Source of the DNA: JAWKIJ01 sp041394325
GTDB lineage: Bacteria; Actinomycetota; Acidimicrobiia; Acidimicrobiales; Microtrichaceae
Assembly (NCBI GenBank): GCA_041394325.1
Contig: JAWKIJ010000001.1
Coordinates: 682,001 to 746,000, forward strand
Direction: 5' to 3'
DNA: 64,000 nucleotides
Shown here one piece after another: positions 16,362-25,745 of this stretch. How positions within the stretch are numbered: the first letter of the stretch is position 1; each line of letters starts with the position of its first letter. A program made the translations under genes and the position numbers. Below the pieces are notes generated by a model. It was not told the DNA's origin and did no database searches. It saw nothing but the letters and a program-made list of their open reading frames with translations.

Positions 16362-17957
16362 TTGACCTACCATTCGGCCTTCGATGCGGCGCGCGGGAAC
16401 GACTTGACCTGGTGGCGGCGCCCCGGACTCTGGGCCGTGACGAGCGCCGCGCTGGTGTTACTTGCGAACAGTTCGGGGATCGCCGTCGGCGACGACGGGA
16501 TCGGCTACCGGGCGATCGCGGATCGTATGACCACCGGTCGAGGGCTGGGCTACTTCCTCGAGCCGCACCTCACCATCTGGCCGCCCGGTTGGCCGGCGTT
16601 GATGGCCCTCGTCTCCAAGCTGACGGGACTCGATGCCGAACACGCGGCCGTTCTGCTCAACGCCCTGACGGCCGCCGCCACGGTGTTGCTCGTCGACCGC
16701 CTGGTGCGCCGGGTCACCCGACGTGAGGGCTTCCAGTTCGCGATGGTCCTGGTAGCCGCAGTCGGAACCTCGACCATGCTGTTCGGGCACCTCCTGATGA
16801 CCGACTTCTCCTTCGCCGCGATCACCCTCGCGGGCCTGCTCGCACTCCTCAACTATCGCGACCAACGGGACCTGGTGTGGCTCGGCCTGGCCATCGTGTT
16901 GGTCTGGGCAGGCTTCATGGTCCGCTACGCCGGGGTCGTCAACATCGCCATCGGCGCGCTGTGGCTGCTCAACGACCGATCCGCCGACCTCCGGGGCCGC
17001 GTACTACAGGCAGCCGGGTTCGCGGGCGGTTCGGCGCTGGTCCCCGCCGCGTGGGTTCTCCGCAACATCGAGACCGACGGTACGTTGATGGGTCTTCGGT
17101 ACTCCTCGAACCGGGGGCTGCTCGCCAACGCCGGCGACATGGTCGCGACCGTCGGGAACTTCGTGCTACCGGGCGTGGCCTCCGAGCGGCGCGGCCTGTG
17201 GCTGGTTGTCGCTGCCGTCGGGATCGCGACGATGTCGGTGGCGATGTGGAGGGCGGTGCTCCGATGGCCGGGGGCCCACAGCCTGAAGGGCCTGGCAAAC
17301 CGGCTCGACTCCGCGTCGGGACTGTTGACGCTGCACGTCGCGGTGTTCGCCGCCTACATGCTCTACGCGCGCACCACCACGGGACTCAACCGCTTGGACT
17401 TCCGCCTGCTCCACCCGATGTACCTGCCCCTGTGCCTGATCGCGATCGCGTTGCTGAGCAGGATGAGCTACCGCCCGAACGGCCTGGACGGACGGCGCTG
17501 GGGCCTCCTGTCGTTCCTGTTGACCTACGGGTGGGCCGCTCTGAACATCGTCGTCGGACTGGTGATGGTTGGGTACTTCGCCACGGCACCCGACCTTTTC
17601 GTCGGCAACTACGAGCGTCCGGCATTCCACGCCGTTCGTGCCAGCCCGGCGCTTCAATCGATCCCCCGCGACTGCCCGACCGGCTCGAACCTTCCGAATG
17701 CCCTGTACGGATCCGGTGTCGAGGCGCAATGGAGCCCCCGGCGCACCGGCCTGGAGTCCGACGACAAGGTCGACGACCTCGCCCGCCTCGATCGCCACCT
17801 GGCGAACGGCCCCTACTGCCTGGTGTGGATCGACCTCCCGCCGCGCTACGGCCACCTCGTGTCCTTGTCGGCGCTGCGACACCGTTACCGGCTCGACGAA
17901 GTGAGCCACGACCGGGCTCTCACCGTGTACCGAGTCTTCCCCCGGGTGCGCGGCTGA
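16362..17957 (+). CDS. Membrane glycosyltransferase of the ArnT/GT39-like (GT-C) type
   Basis: Multi-spanning protein of 531 residues from a TTG at 16362. An acidic luminal-loop motif, VGDDGIGYRAIADRM, follows the first hydrophobic helix, and YFLEPHLTIWPPGWPALMAL matches the first-loop pattern of GT-C enzymes that use polyprenyl-phosphate sugars. About ten hydrophobic helices follow. The last roughly 130 residues are soluble (from about GNYERPAFHAV). No ATG or GTG is available before the first helix in this frame, so the TTG start is a best guess. Acceptor and sugar are unknown; cell-envelope glycan or lipid is likely. Confidence 0.75.
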   Translation: MTYHSAFDAARGNDLTWWRRPGLWAVTSAALVLLANSSGIAVGDDGIGYRAIADRMTTGRGLGYFLEPHLTIWPPGWPALMALVSKLTGLDAEHAAVLLNALTAAATVLLVDRLVRRVTRREGFQFAMVLVAAVGTSTMLFGHLLMTDFSFAAITLAGLLALLNYRDQRDLVWLGLAIVLVWAGFMVRYAGVVNIAIGALWLLNDRSADLRGRVLQAAGFAGGSALVPAAWVLRNIETDGTLMGLRYSSNRGLLANAGDMVATVGNFVLPGVASERRGLWLVVAAVGIATMSVAMWRAVLRWPGAHSLKGLANRLDSASGLLTLHVAVFAAYMLYARTTTGLNRLDFRLLHPMYLPLCLIAIALLSRMSYRPNGLDGRRWGLLSFLLTYGWAALNIVVGLVMVGYFATAPDLFVGNYERPAFHAVRASPALQSIPRDCPTGSNLPNALYGSGVEAQWSPRRTGLESDDKVDDLARLDRHLANGPYCLVWIDLPPRYGHLVSLSALRHRYRLDEVSHDRALTVYRVFPRVRG

Positions 17958-18345
17958 CCGGGAGCAGCGGCCGAGAACCCGAACCGGGGACCGGTGCCGC
18001 TCGAGACCACGCGGAATCGCCACTTCCCCGTCCTGCTTGCGGCCGGACCCGGTGAGAGCTGGGCTCGACTGAGCCGCACCGTTCTTCATCCGAAGGTCCG
18101 CACATCGACGGCCGGAAGTGGCGATCCCGGGTGTCGCTCGGAGCCATTCCGAGTTCGCGGACCACGCCGCTGACACCGTTGTCGGTGATGATGCGCCCGC
18201 CGGCACAGCCTGTCAAGTCGACAGATGGTCGTCATCGTCAATCGCGATGACCTGATGGACGGCCCCCTCCGCACCGGTCTCCGACCTCGCCCGGCACCCA
18301 TCCCGGTTGCGGGGATTGCCGATCCGAACGAGTACGTTGGCCCGT
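17958..18345. other. 388-nt gap with a 12-bp spaced inverted repeat and the etfD -10 box
   Basis: No convincing coding region is seen; short frames on both strands are Arg/Pro-rich. ATCGCCACTTCC (18016-18027) recurs inverted as GGAAGTGGCGAT (18114-18125), 86 nt apart. At the right edge TACGTT (18333-18338) lies 7 nt before the etfD ATG. The remainder could hold a small RNA or a decayed sequence; nothing more can be supported. Confidence 0.4.
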
Positions 18346-20598
18346 ATGACTGCCCCTGAGAGCACCGAGCAGCAAGCGGGGGCGCGGTCGGGTTTCCGCC
18401 CGCGTCACCTGGCGTTGATCATCGGCTTCGGGTTCGCCCTGCTGACCTTCGTGAGCTGGGTGGCCGAGAAGCTGTGGGCGGAGCACTGGCAGGAGGAGTA
18501 CCTCCGCGAGCAGACCGTCACCAGGGAGTACTTCGTCAACATCCCCCACGCCATCTCCATGGCCTTCTACTTCGTGACGATCGCCGCGATCGTCTACGGG
18601 GCGATCGTCTTCTCGAACCGGATGCGCAACTGGCAACGCGGCGCACCCGAGTCCCGCAAGACCACCGTGAAGAACGTCGCCGAGCGGGCGAAGCGGGTCC
18701 GGGCCGGGCTCTACATGCAGACCCTGCTCCGGGATCCCGCGGCGGGCATCATGCACTCGCTCATCTACTTCAGCTTCCTGATCCTGCTGGCCGTGACCAC
18801 GATCGGCGAGATCAACCTCCAGGTCTCGGTGGGGATGAAGTTCCTTCACGGCGGCACCTACCAGGGGTTCTCCTTCGTCGGCGACGCGGCCGGCCTCGCC
18901 TTCGTCATCGGTGTCGTCTGGGCAATCGTCCGCCGTTACGTCCAGCGCCCCTACCGAATCCGGATCAAGACCAAACCGGAGCACGCGGTGATCCTGGGGG
19001 TGCTCCTGGCGATCGGCGTCACCGGGTTCACCACCGAAGCGTTCCGCATCGCGACCGTCGGCATGCCCGACTTCGAGAAGTGGTCCTTCGTCGGCTACCC
19101 GTTGGCAACCCTGTTCGAGAACGCCGCCTGGGCCCATGACGCGCACCGCATCTCGTGGATCGTGCACATCCTGAGCTTCGTGGCGTTCCTGGTGATCCTG
19201 CCGTCGACGATGTTGCGCCACATGTTCACCTCGCCGATCAACATGTATCTCAGCGAACGCGACCGCCCCAAGGGCGCGATGAAGGCGATGCCGAATCTCA
19301 CCGAGACCGAACTCGAGAGCTTCGGTGCAGCGGTCGTCGAGGATTTCAGCTGGAAGCAGTTGCTCGACACCGACGCCTGCACCATGTGCGGACGCTGCAC
19401 GTCGGTGTGCCCCGCACACGCAACCGGCAAGCCGCTCGACCCGCGCGAGATCGTCCTGAAGACGGGCGAGGTGATGGCGGCGACCGGCGACCCGGTGGTG
19501 ACCCCGCCGATCGGGGTGGTGCCCGAGATCACCGTCGCCGCGGACAGCCTGTTCGAACGCATCACCGCCGAGGAGGTGTGGGCCTGTACGAGTTGCCGGG
19601 CCTGTGACGAGATCTGCCCCGTCAACATCGAGATCCTCGACAAGATCCTCGACATGCGGCGCTACCTGTCGCTGATGGAATCGAACTTCCCGACCGAGTT
19701 GGGCGGCGCCTACCGAAACATGGAGAACAGCGCCAATCCCTGGGGTATGAGCCAGACCGAGCGCGCCGACTGGACCAACAAGATCGAAGGCGTCACGGTG
19801 CTCGCCGGCGGCGAACCGCTGGAATCCGAATACCTCTACTGGGTGGGCTGCGCCGGATCGTTCGACGACAAGAACAAGAAGGTCACCCAGGCGATGGCCA
19901 CGCTGCTACAGCGGGCCAACATCGACTTCTCGATCCTCGGCCCCGCCGAGAACTGCACCGGGGACCCGGCGCGACGGTCGGGCAACGAGTACATCTACCA
20001 GATGCTGGCGATGCAGAACATCGAGACGCTCGACTCGATGGGCGTGAAGAAGATCATCACCCAGTGCCCACACTGCTTCAACACGATCGGCAACGAGTAA
20101 CCCCAACTCGGCGGCAACTACGAAGTGGTGCACCACAGCCAGTTTCTCGAATGGTTGATCGAGACGGGCAAGCTCGACATGACCGACGCGCGCCTCGAGG
20201 AGCGCGTCGTGTACCACGACAGTTGCTATCTGGGCCGCCACAACGACGTGTACACCGCTCCGCGCAAGGTTCTGGGCAGCCTCGGCGGCATCGAGATCGT
20301 CGAGGCCGGGCGCAACGGCACCAAGGGCATGTGCTGTGGCGCCGGCGGCGGCCGCATGTTCATGGAGGAGAACACCGGCAAGATGATCAACGTCGAACGG
20401 AGTGAGGAACTCGTCGGAACCGGAGCCACCCGGATCGCGACGGCATGCCCGTTCTGTTACATCATGATCGACGACGGGACTAAGGCCGCGGGAGTTGCGG
20501 ACGATGAGGTAAAGGTGGCGGACATCGCCATGCACGTCCTCGACGCGCTGGACAACCCGAAGGTCACGAGTTCCACGAATGCTGAGACGGCAGGTTAA
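18346..20598 (+). CDS. etfD: EtfD-like Fe-S membrane oxidoreductase, interrupted by in-frame TAA at 20098
   Basis: Putative ETF:menaquinone oxidoreductase of the HdrD/Rv0338c type, linking acyl-CoA dehydrogenases to the respiratory chain. Domain order: an N-terminal membrane part with several helices (about residues 20-320), two 4Fe-4S clusters (CTMCGRCTSVCP and CTSCRACDEICP), then two cysteine-rich CCG domains (first CPHCFNTIGNE; second HDSCYLGRHN with MCCGAGGGRM). The frame is continuous except for TAA at 20098-20100, where family members have Tyr in NEYPQLGG; TAC to TAA would explain it. Read through, the protein is 750 residues; stopped, it loses the second half of the first CCG domain and all of the second. 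The ATG follows TACGTT by 7 nt. Sequencing error, nonsense mutation or readthrough cannot be distinguished here. Confidence 0.85.
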
Positions 20599-21115
20599 GC
20601 AATCGGGTGATTCCTCCCAACCCGGAGCACCCCGGGTCATCGTCGTCGACGACGACCCCGACGCAGGCCGCCTCTTGGGAGCGCTGCTGCGACGCGAGGG
20701 CTACGAGGTCGCCGAGATCGGCGACCACCAGGTCGTACTCGTGACGCTGCAGAACGAGCCCTCCCCGATCGCGGGAGTTGTCGTGTCGTGCACCGCGGGA
20801 GGATCGGCCGCGTGCCTCAAGCTCCTCGACGCGGTTCGCCACACTCCGGACCGACAGGTGAGCGACATGGCGTTGCTGTTGGTGCTGGACGATGATCAAC
20901 AGCATCGGTTCGCGTGGGAGAGCGGCGCCGACGCGATCCTGACACGGCCCTATCACGAACGCGAGTTGGTCGACGCCGTCGAATCGATGATCGGCCTCGG
21001 CGAGGAAGCCCGGGTGGCCAGGCGTGACCACGAGATCGCCCGCCTCTCCGAGACGGGGGATTCGAGCCGGACCGAGGCGTCGACCGCGCCGACGACCGCA
21101 TCGCTGTTCGATTGA
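20579..21115 (+). CDS. Degenerate response-regulator receiver protein
   Basis: A 178-residue protein with one receiver-like domain and no output domain. VIVVDDDPDAGRLLGALLR preserves the acidic pocket and first helix. The phosphoacceptor position after the third strand (GVVVSC) has Ser or Cys instead of Asp, the switch Thr region reads LLLVLDDD, and the usual Lys in LxKP is Arg (LTRPY). It is therefore a pseudo-receiver that probably cannot be phosphorylated. The Ser/Thr-rich tail (from about 150) looks disordered. Its start overlaps the last 20 nt of etfD, implying co-translation and perhaps a role in EtfD regulation or assembly. Confidence 0.75.
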   Translation: MLRRQVKQSGDSSQPGAPRVIVVDDDPDAGRLLGALLRREGYEVAEIGDHQVVLVTLQNEPSPIAGVVVSCTAGGSAACLKLLDAVRHTPDRQVSDMALLLVLDDDQQHRFAWESGADAILTRPYHERELVDAVESMIGLGEEARVARRDHEIARLSETGDSSRTEASTAPTTASLFD

Positions 21116-21151
21116 CGGGTCGCGGACTCCGCCGAGTCCGCGCATCGCGCG

Positions 21152-21754
21152 CTACCCCAGCCCGTCACCGCGACGATTCGATTCGGCATCGTCGGCGAAG
21201 TTCCGCCAGTACTGGCTGGCAGTGGGCCCGACCTGGCCGGAGTACTTCGAACCCAGGACACCCGCTCCGTAGGGGACGTCGGCCGAGGTGGTCATCTGGA
21301 GGAAGGAGATCTGGCCGATCTTCATCCCCGGGTACAGCGTGATCGGCAACGACGCCACGTTGGACAGCTCCAACGTGATGCACCCGTCGAAACCGGCATC
21401 GACGAACCCCGCGGTCGTATGGATCAGCAGACCGAGCCGGCCGAGGGAGCTCTTTCCCTCGATGCGACCGACCAGGTCATCGGGCAGCGAGATTCGCTCG
21501 ATCGTCGACCCGAGGACGAACTCACCTGGGTGCAACAGGAACGCCGCGTCGGGGTCGATCTCGACGAGTTCGGTGAGGTCGGACACGTCCTGCTTCACGT
21601 CGATGACCGCGCGTGTGTGATTGCGGAACACCAGGAACCGATGGTCGAGGGTGAGGTCGACCGAGGACGGCTGGACCTTGGCCGGATCGAACGGATCGAT
21701 GACGATCCGGCCGCCCTCGATCGCCTCGCGGATGGTGCGGTCCGACAGGATCAT
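21152..21754 (-). CDS. dcd: dCTP deaminase
   Basis: Trimeric pyrimidine nucleotide enzyme of 200 residues deaminating dCTP toward dUMP/dUTP synthesis. MILSDRTIREAI opens the protein; KVQPSSVDLTLD, EGKSSLGRLGLLIHTTAG, and PGMKIGQISFLQM are conserved blocks, the central one containing the catalytic Ser-Arg and Glu residues. SKYSGQVGPTASQY at the end resembles the bifunctional dCTP deaminase/dUTPase of mycobacteria, so both activities are possible. The ATG at 21754 is chosen over the long upstream frame because the family begins there; TACCCT precedes it by 9 nt on the minus strand. It converges on the pseudo-receiver gene. Confidence 0.92.
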   Translation of the reverse strand: MILSDRTIREAIEGGRIVIDPFDPAKVQPSSVDLTLDHRFLVFRNHTRAVIDVKQDVSDLTELVEIDPDAAFLLHPGEFVLGSTIERISLPDDLVGRIEGKSSLGRLGLLIHTTAGFVDAGFDGCITLELSNVASLPITLYPGMKIGQISFLQMTTSADVPYGAGVLGSKYSGQVGPTASQYWRNFADDAESNRRGDGLG

Positions 21755-21942
21755 CGTCGGCGCAGGGTAGTCGGCGTCGGTACGACAGCAGTGCCCCCGA
21801 TGACCCGCCTCGGGTGTGTCGCCGTGACCACCTCCATCACCTGAGCTCACAGGCCCGGGGAAGGCGCGGTGCATCGCGCCCCGAGGCCGCTTCGAGCAGC
21901 ACTAGATTGATCCGGTCGCGGCCTCGAGGGGTCGTGTCCCAC

Positions 21943-22016
21943 GCGGGTGTAGTTCAATGGCAGAACATCAGCTTCCCAAGCTGAATACGGGAGTTCGATT
22001 CTCCTCACCCGCTCCA
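21943..22016 (+). tRNA. tRNA-Gly (anticodon CCC), CCA encoded
   Basis: Cloverleaf folds cleanly. The acceptor stem GCGGGTG (21943-21949) pairs with CACCCGC (22006-22012). The anticodon arm TCAGC-TTCCCAA-GCTGA gives anticodon CCC. The T arm GGGAG-TTCGATT-CTCC carries the invariant TTC. Discriminator T (22013) is followed by an encoded CCA (22014-22016). Strong similarity to the standard bacterial glycine CCC tRNA. TAGATT at 21903-21908 may be its -10. Confidence 0.96.
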
Positions 22017-22209
22017 ACTCGAAAGGCCCAGGTCGGCCGCGTGACCCTACGAACGGCGGTCTGGCTCTCCGGCGACCCGGCCCAGTTCAGGATCTCGAGC
22101 TCATCGATCGCAGAGTTGCGCTCGACCGTCGCATCCACCCGCCGCACTCGGTAACGTCTGCGCCACCACGCCGGGCCATCGCCCCGGCGACCGAACAAGG
22201 TGGGTTCAC

Positions 22210-22521
22210 ATGCGTTCCCGTTCCATGCACCTCCTCGCCGTCGGCCTCGGCACGACATTCATGTTCACCGCCTGTTCGAGCCAGGCGACGATGTCCAAGT
22301 CCGAGGCGGAACGGCAGATCTCCTCCGCGTTGGAGAAGCAGGTCGGCCGCAAACCCGACAAGGTGACCTGTCCCGACGACATCGACGCCGTGGTCGGCAG
22401 GTCGATGCGATGCAACCTGACCGCGGATGACACGACCTACGGGCTGACGATGAAGATCACCTCGGTCGACGGGGGCAAGGCGAAGTTCGACATCAAGGTC
22501 GACAATCAACCGACCGAGTAG
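22210..22521 (+). CDS. DUF4333 lipoprotein
   Basis: Small secreted lipoprotein of 103 residues. A basic N-terminus and hydrophobic stretch end in the lipobox FTACSS, with Cys at about residue 18. The mature part matches the DUF4333 pattern common in actinobacteria: a helix SEAERQISSALEKQVG, then VTCPDDIDAVVG and RCNLT with a Cys pair likely bridged, followed by beta strands. Function is unknown. AAGGTGG precedes the ATG, and TAACGT at 22151-22156 is a possible -10. Confidence 0.83.
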   Translation: MRSRSMHLLAVGLGTTFMFTACSSQATMSKSEAERQISSALEKQVGRKPDKVTCPDDIDAVVGRSMRCNLTADDTTYGLTMKITSVDGGKAKFDIKVDNQPTE

Positions 22522-22567
22522 CGGAAATCGGCTCCCCGATCGGGGCGAGGTCGGCGATCCGACCCGC

Positions 22568-23860
22568 TCAGACCGCGGCGGTCCAGCAGCTCAGCCGATG
22601 CAGGAGCTGCAGGACCGACAGCCAACACACCAGCTCGACCGCCTCGCCCGACCCGAGGCCGGCGTCCTTCCACGCGTCGACGACGCGGCGATCGACTCTC
22701 GCGGGACTCGGCGACGCGGCCCGAGCCAGCTCCAGCACCGCGACGAGGGTTTCGTCGGTGAACGGGCACTGTGCGTCGCCTCGCACCCAGCGTTGCACAT
22801 CACCGATCTCGTCGGCCCCGACAACCCATCGGGTACCCAACACCGACATGTCGTCGACCAGCGCCTCCGAATCGACCTCCGCGGCAAACACCGCTCCGGC
22901 GAGCACCTTCGTGCGGAGGCCGAGGACCGAGGTCGTCGGGCTCAGGTTCTCCCTCAGCATCGACGCCACCGCCCGGACAGGCCGTTGCTGCCGAACGCGG
23001 CCGAGGACCGGGAACCGGTGACCGGTGACCTGTTCGAGGCATCGGCCGATCTCCGGCCATGACGTCGGCATTCCACGTTGCCACCGCCGATCGAGCCGCA
23101 ACGCCGAAGGGATGAGGGGTGCCAACCTCAGTCGGGTGGGCCACGAATCCGCTGGTGGCGCCGAAGTGGCGGCGAGCCCGGGTTCGAGATCCCACCCCGC
23201 GACACCCACGTCCCAGTCGTCCCCCATGGTGGCACGCACCTCGGCGTAGGTGGATGCCTCCAACTCGACGCCGATCGTGTCCATGAACTTGTTGAGGAAG
23301 CCCATCATCACGACACCCCAGACGATCGATTCGGCGCCGTCGGGCCCGTAGTACCTCTCGAGGCGCAACCGGTCGGCAGCGGTGAGACGACTCGGAACCT
23401 CCGCGATCGCGCGGGCGACCCCCGCTGCGGTCGCTGCGGGCTCGCCGAGGTTCCCACCCTGCTCCGGAGCGACGGCACCGATCATCGAGGCGGCGTCGGC
23501 ACCTCGTCGCAGAGCGAACGAGCAGGTGTGCGCGGAGCAATAGGGGCACTCGGCGGCTCTGCTCGCCGCGTACATGCCCAGCCCGACGATCTCGATGGGG
23601 GCCGGTCCTCGTCCGAACAGGGAGAACGGCAGGTTGAGCAGATTCGGCACCATCAGGTTGTAGGTCCGGAACGCGGGTGGCCAGATTTCGAGGTACCGAT
23701 CGCAATTGGGCACGACGCCGATCAGGGTGCGTACGAGCTCCAACAGCGAGTGGTACCGCTCGTGCAACGTCTCGAACGGCACCGCGTCGGACGCGAGGAC
23801 CGAGACCAGCGTGTCCTCGTACCCGCGGCCGTTCCGGTCCGCTCTCCCGTTGGTCGCCAC
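22568..23860 (-). CDS. AhpD-like / carboxymuconolactone decarboxylase-family protein
   Basis: A 430-residue protein with AhpD-type helical folds. CPYCSAHTCSFALRRG (about residues 103-118) is the redox CxxCxxxH-type motif of the family, preceded by EIVGLGMYAASRAAE. The second half (from about 240) looks like a diverged repeat ending in VELVCWLSVLQLLHRL but lacks a clear CxxC pair. Family members act as alkylhydroperoxidase-type disulfide reductants. The GTG at 23860 follows a GGAGGAG site. It lies 69 nt downstream of the GMC oxidoreductase gene on the same strand, suggesting a shared transcript, perhaps pairing oxidation with peroxide handling. Confidence 0.78.
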   Translation of the reverse strand: MATNGRADRNGRGYEDTLVSVLASDAVPFETLHERYHSLLELVRTLIGVVPNCDRYLEIWPPAFRTYNLMVPNLLNLPFSLFGRGPAPIEIVGLGMYAASRAAECPYCSAHTCSFALRRGADAASMIGAVAPEQGGNLGEPAATAAGVARAIAEVPSRLTAADRLRLERYYGPDGAESIVWGVVMMGFLNKFMDTIGVELEASTYAEVRATMGDDWDVGVAGWDLEPGLAATSAPPADSWPTRLRLAPLIPSALRLDRRWQRGMPTSWPEIGRCLEQVTGHRFPVLGRVRQQRPVRAVASMLRENLSPTTSVLGLRTKVLAGAVFAAEVDSEALVDDMSVLGTRWVVGADEIGDVQRWVRGDAQCPFTDETLVAVLELARAASPSPARVDRRVVDAWKDAGLGSGEAVELVCWLSVLQLLHRLSCWTAAV

Positions 23861-23929
23861 GGCGCTCTCCTCCGAGTTCGGGTCGTTCCGGGCCCGCCCT
23901 GCGGCCTCGGCACTCCAGCGCCGCGAACG

Positions 23930-25528
23930 TTAGCGAGGCCTCATGAAGTCGGCGCACCTCTCGCCGATCATGATGACCGGTGCGTGGATGTTGTTGCTCG
24001 GGATGGTGGGCATCACCGAGGCGTCGGCGATGCGTAGCCGGTCCAGGCCCTTCACCCGCAGTTCCGGGTCGACGACGGCGGCGGGATCGGAGTCCGGCCC
24101 CATCTTCGCGGTGCCGCACGGGTGATATTCGGTGTCCGCGTGTTCGCGCAGCGTCTCCTCGATCTGACGCGGATCGTCGCGGTCGTAACGGATGAGCATC
24201 TCACCGCGATACGCGTCGAACGCTGTGTCGGCCATGATGTCGAGGGCCACCTGGGTGCCCTTGACCAGGGTCTCCATATCGTAGGGATCGTCGAAGTACC
24301 GGGGATCGATCAGCGGATCGTCCCGGGTGTCGGGGCTCGCGAGCCGGACCTCTCCGACGCTGCGAGGGCGGGCCAACAGCAGGTGTGCCGAATACCCGTG
24401 TCCCAGATGCAGCTTGCGCCCATGATCGTCGCCGATACCGACGATCAGCTCCATCTCCATATCCGACACGTCGACGTCGGGCGCGCTGCGGTAGTAGACG
24501 CCGGACTCGGCCGCGCAGCTCGTGACGATCCCGCGTCGGTGCCGACGCCACTGCCACATTCCGGCGAGGAGCCGCGCGATCCCGACCGGTGAGATGCCGA
24601 CGGTGTCCCGGGAGACGAGAGCCCGATAGATCAGCAGCGCCGAGATGTGATCCTGGAGGTTCTGGCCGACACCGGGGACGTCGAGCACAGGCGTGATCCC
24701 CAACGACTGGAGATGCGCCCCGGGGCCGACACCGGAGGCCATGAGGATCTGCGGTGTCCCGAACGCACCGGCCGACATCACGATCTCCCTCCGCGCCCTG
24801 ACCGACTCGGTACGGCCGCCACGGTGGTACTCGACGGAATCGGCACGACGGCCGTCGAAGCGGACCCTCGCGATGTGTGCACCGGTGCGGACATCGAGGT
24901 TCGGCCGGTCCAGGTTGGGGTGGATGAACGCCGCCGCGACGCTGTGGCGCTCACCGTCGCGCTGGGTGACCTGCACGTGGTAGCAGCCGTGATGACGCTC
25001 ACCGTTGAGGTCGTCGTTGAAGGGGATGCCCTGGTTCTGACACGCCCGGAGGAAAACCTCGTTGAGCGGGCTGGGGCTTCGCAGGTTGGTGACGTGCAAC
25101 GGACCGTCGACACCGTGCAACGGGGAGTCACGGTGGATCGCGTTGCACTCGGACTTCTTGAAGTACGGCAGGACGTCGTCCCAACCCCACCCTCGGTTGC
25201 CCGCTTCGGCCCACCGGTCGTAGTCGGAGCGGTGACCGCGCGCGTAGATCATCGCGTTGATGGTGCTGGAACCGCCCAGCGCCTTGCCCCGCGGCTGGAA
25301 GCCTCGCCGCCCACCGAATCCGACCTGGGGAACCGTCGAGTAGTTCCAGCTGTTGAAACCCCGTGGCGAACCCAGCGCGAAACCCAGCGGCGCGCGGATC
25401 AACACGTTGCGTCCCTCGCCACCGGCCTCGAGCAGGCACACGGTGACCGAGGGATCCTCGCTCAGCCGACTCGCGACCACGCAACCGGCCGAACCGCCAC
25501 CGACCACCACGTAGTCGAACTCGTCCAC
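23930..25528 (-). CDS. GMC-family FAD oxidoreductase (alcohol/choline dehydrogenase-like)
   Basis: Flavoprotein of 532 residues that oxidises an alcohol. DYVVVGGGSAGCVVASRLSE is the N-terminal ADP-binding motif; KALGGSSTINAMIYARG is GMC signature 1 and SAGAFGTPQILMASGVGP signature 2. The catalytic base region EYHPCGTAKMG places His at residue 469, and NNIHAPVIMIGERCADFM closes the FAD domain with the second active-site residue. The GTG at 25528 follows TAGTTT by 6 nt, so the mRNA is probably leaderless. Substrate is unknown; aliphatic or polyethylene-glycol-type alcohols are typical for this subgroup. Confidence 0.9.
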   Translation of the reverse strand: MDEFDYVVVGGGSAGCVVASRLSEDPSVTVCLLEAGGEGRNVLIRAPLGFALGSPRGFNSWNYSTVPQVGFGGRRGFQPRGKALGGSSTINAMIYARGHRSDYDRWAEAGNRGWGWDDVLPYFKKSECNAIHRDSPLHGVDGPLHVTNLRSPSPLNEVFLRACQNQGIPFNDDLNGERHHGCYHVQVTQRDGERHSVAAAFIHPNLDRPNLDVRTGAHIARVRFDGRRADSVEYHRGGRTESVRARREIVMSAGAFGTPQILMASGVGPGAHLQSLGITPVLDVPGVGQNLQDHISALLIYRALVSRDTVGISPVGIARLLAGMWQWRRHRRGIVTSCAAESGVYYRSAPDVDVSDMEMELIVGIGDDHGRKLHLGHGYSAHLLLARPRSVGEVRLASPDTRDDPLIDPRYFDDPYDMETLVKGTQVALDIMADTAFDAYRGEMLIRYDRDDPRQIEETLREHADTEYHPCGTAKMGPDSDPAAVVDPELRVKGLDRLRIADASVMPTIPSNNIHAPVIMIGERCADFMRPR

Positions 25529-25655
25529 GAGCGAAAACTATCCGCGGGTCGGGAGGCCCCGACCTCGTCGCTCGCCTCGGGTCGACGACTCCGCGGCCGC
25601 GGCCCTCGACGAATCGAACGGTAAGACCCCCGGCACGACGACACACAGATACGGA

Positions 25656-25669
25656 TGACCGAACGGTCA
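25656..25669. promoter_or_regulatory. Candidate TetR-type operator between the GMC gene and a lipoprotein gene
   Basis: TGACCG-AA-CGGTCA is a perfect 14-bp palindrome in the 217-nt divergent region. It shares the core GACCGA-CGGTC with the element at 1802 before the acyl-CoA dehydrogenase. It lies about 130 nt upstream of the GMC start and 77 nt upstream of the lipoprotein ATG. Confidence 0.5.
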
Positions 25670-25745
25670 CCGGCGCCGGGGTGTCGCCATGACGTCCACT
25701 CCCCCGCCGAGAAGGGCACCGACGGTGCCACGAGAGGAGAGACAG

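Noticed and set aside
17958..18345. Short minus-strand coding frame in the gap (17920-18216)
   Set aside because: It overlaps the end of the glycosyltransferase gene, has no ribosome site or recognisable domain, and its codon use is atypical.
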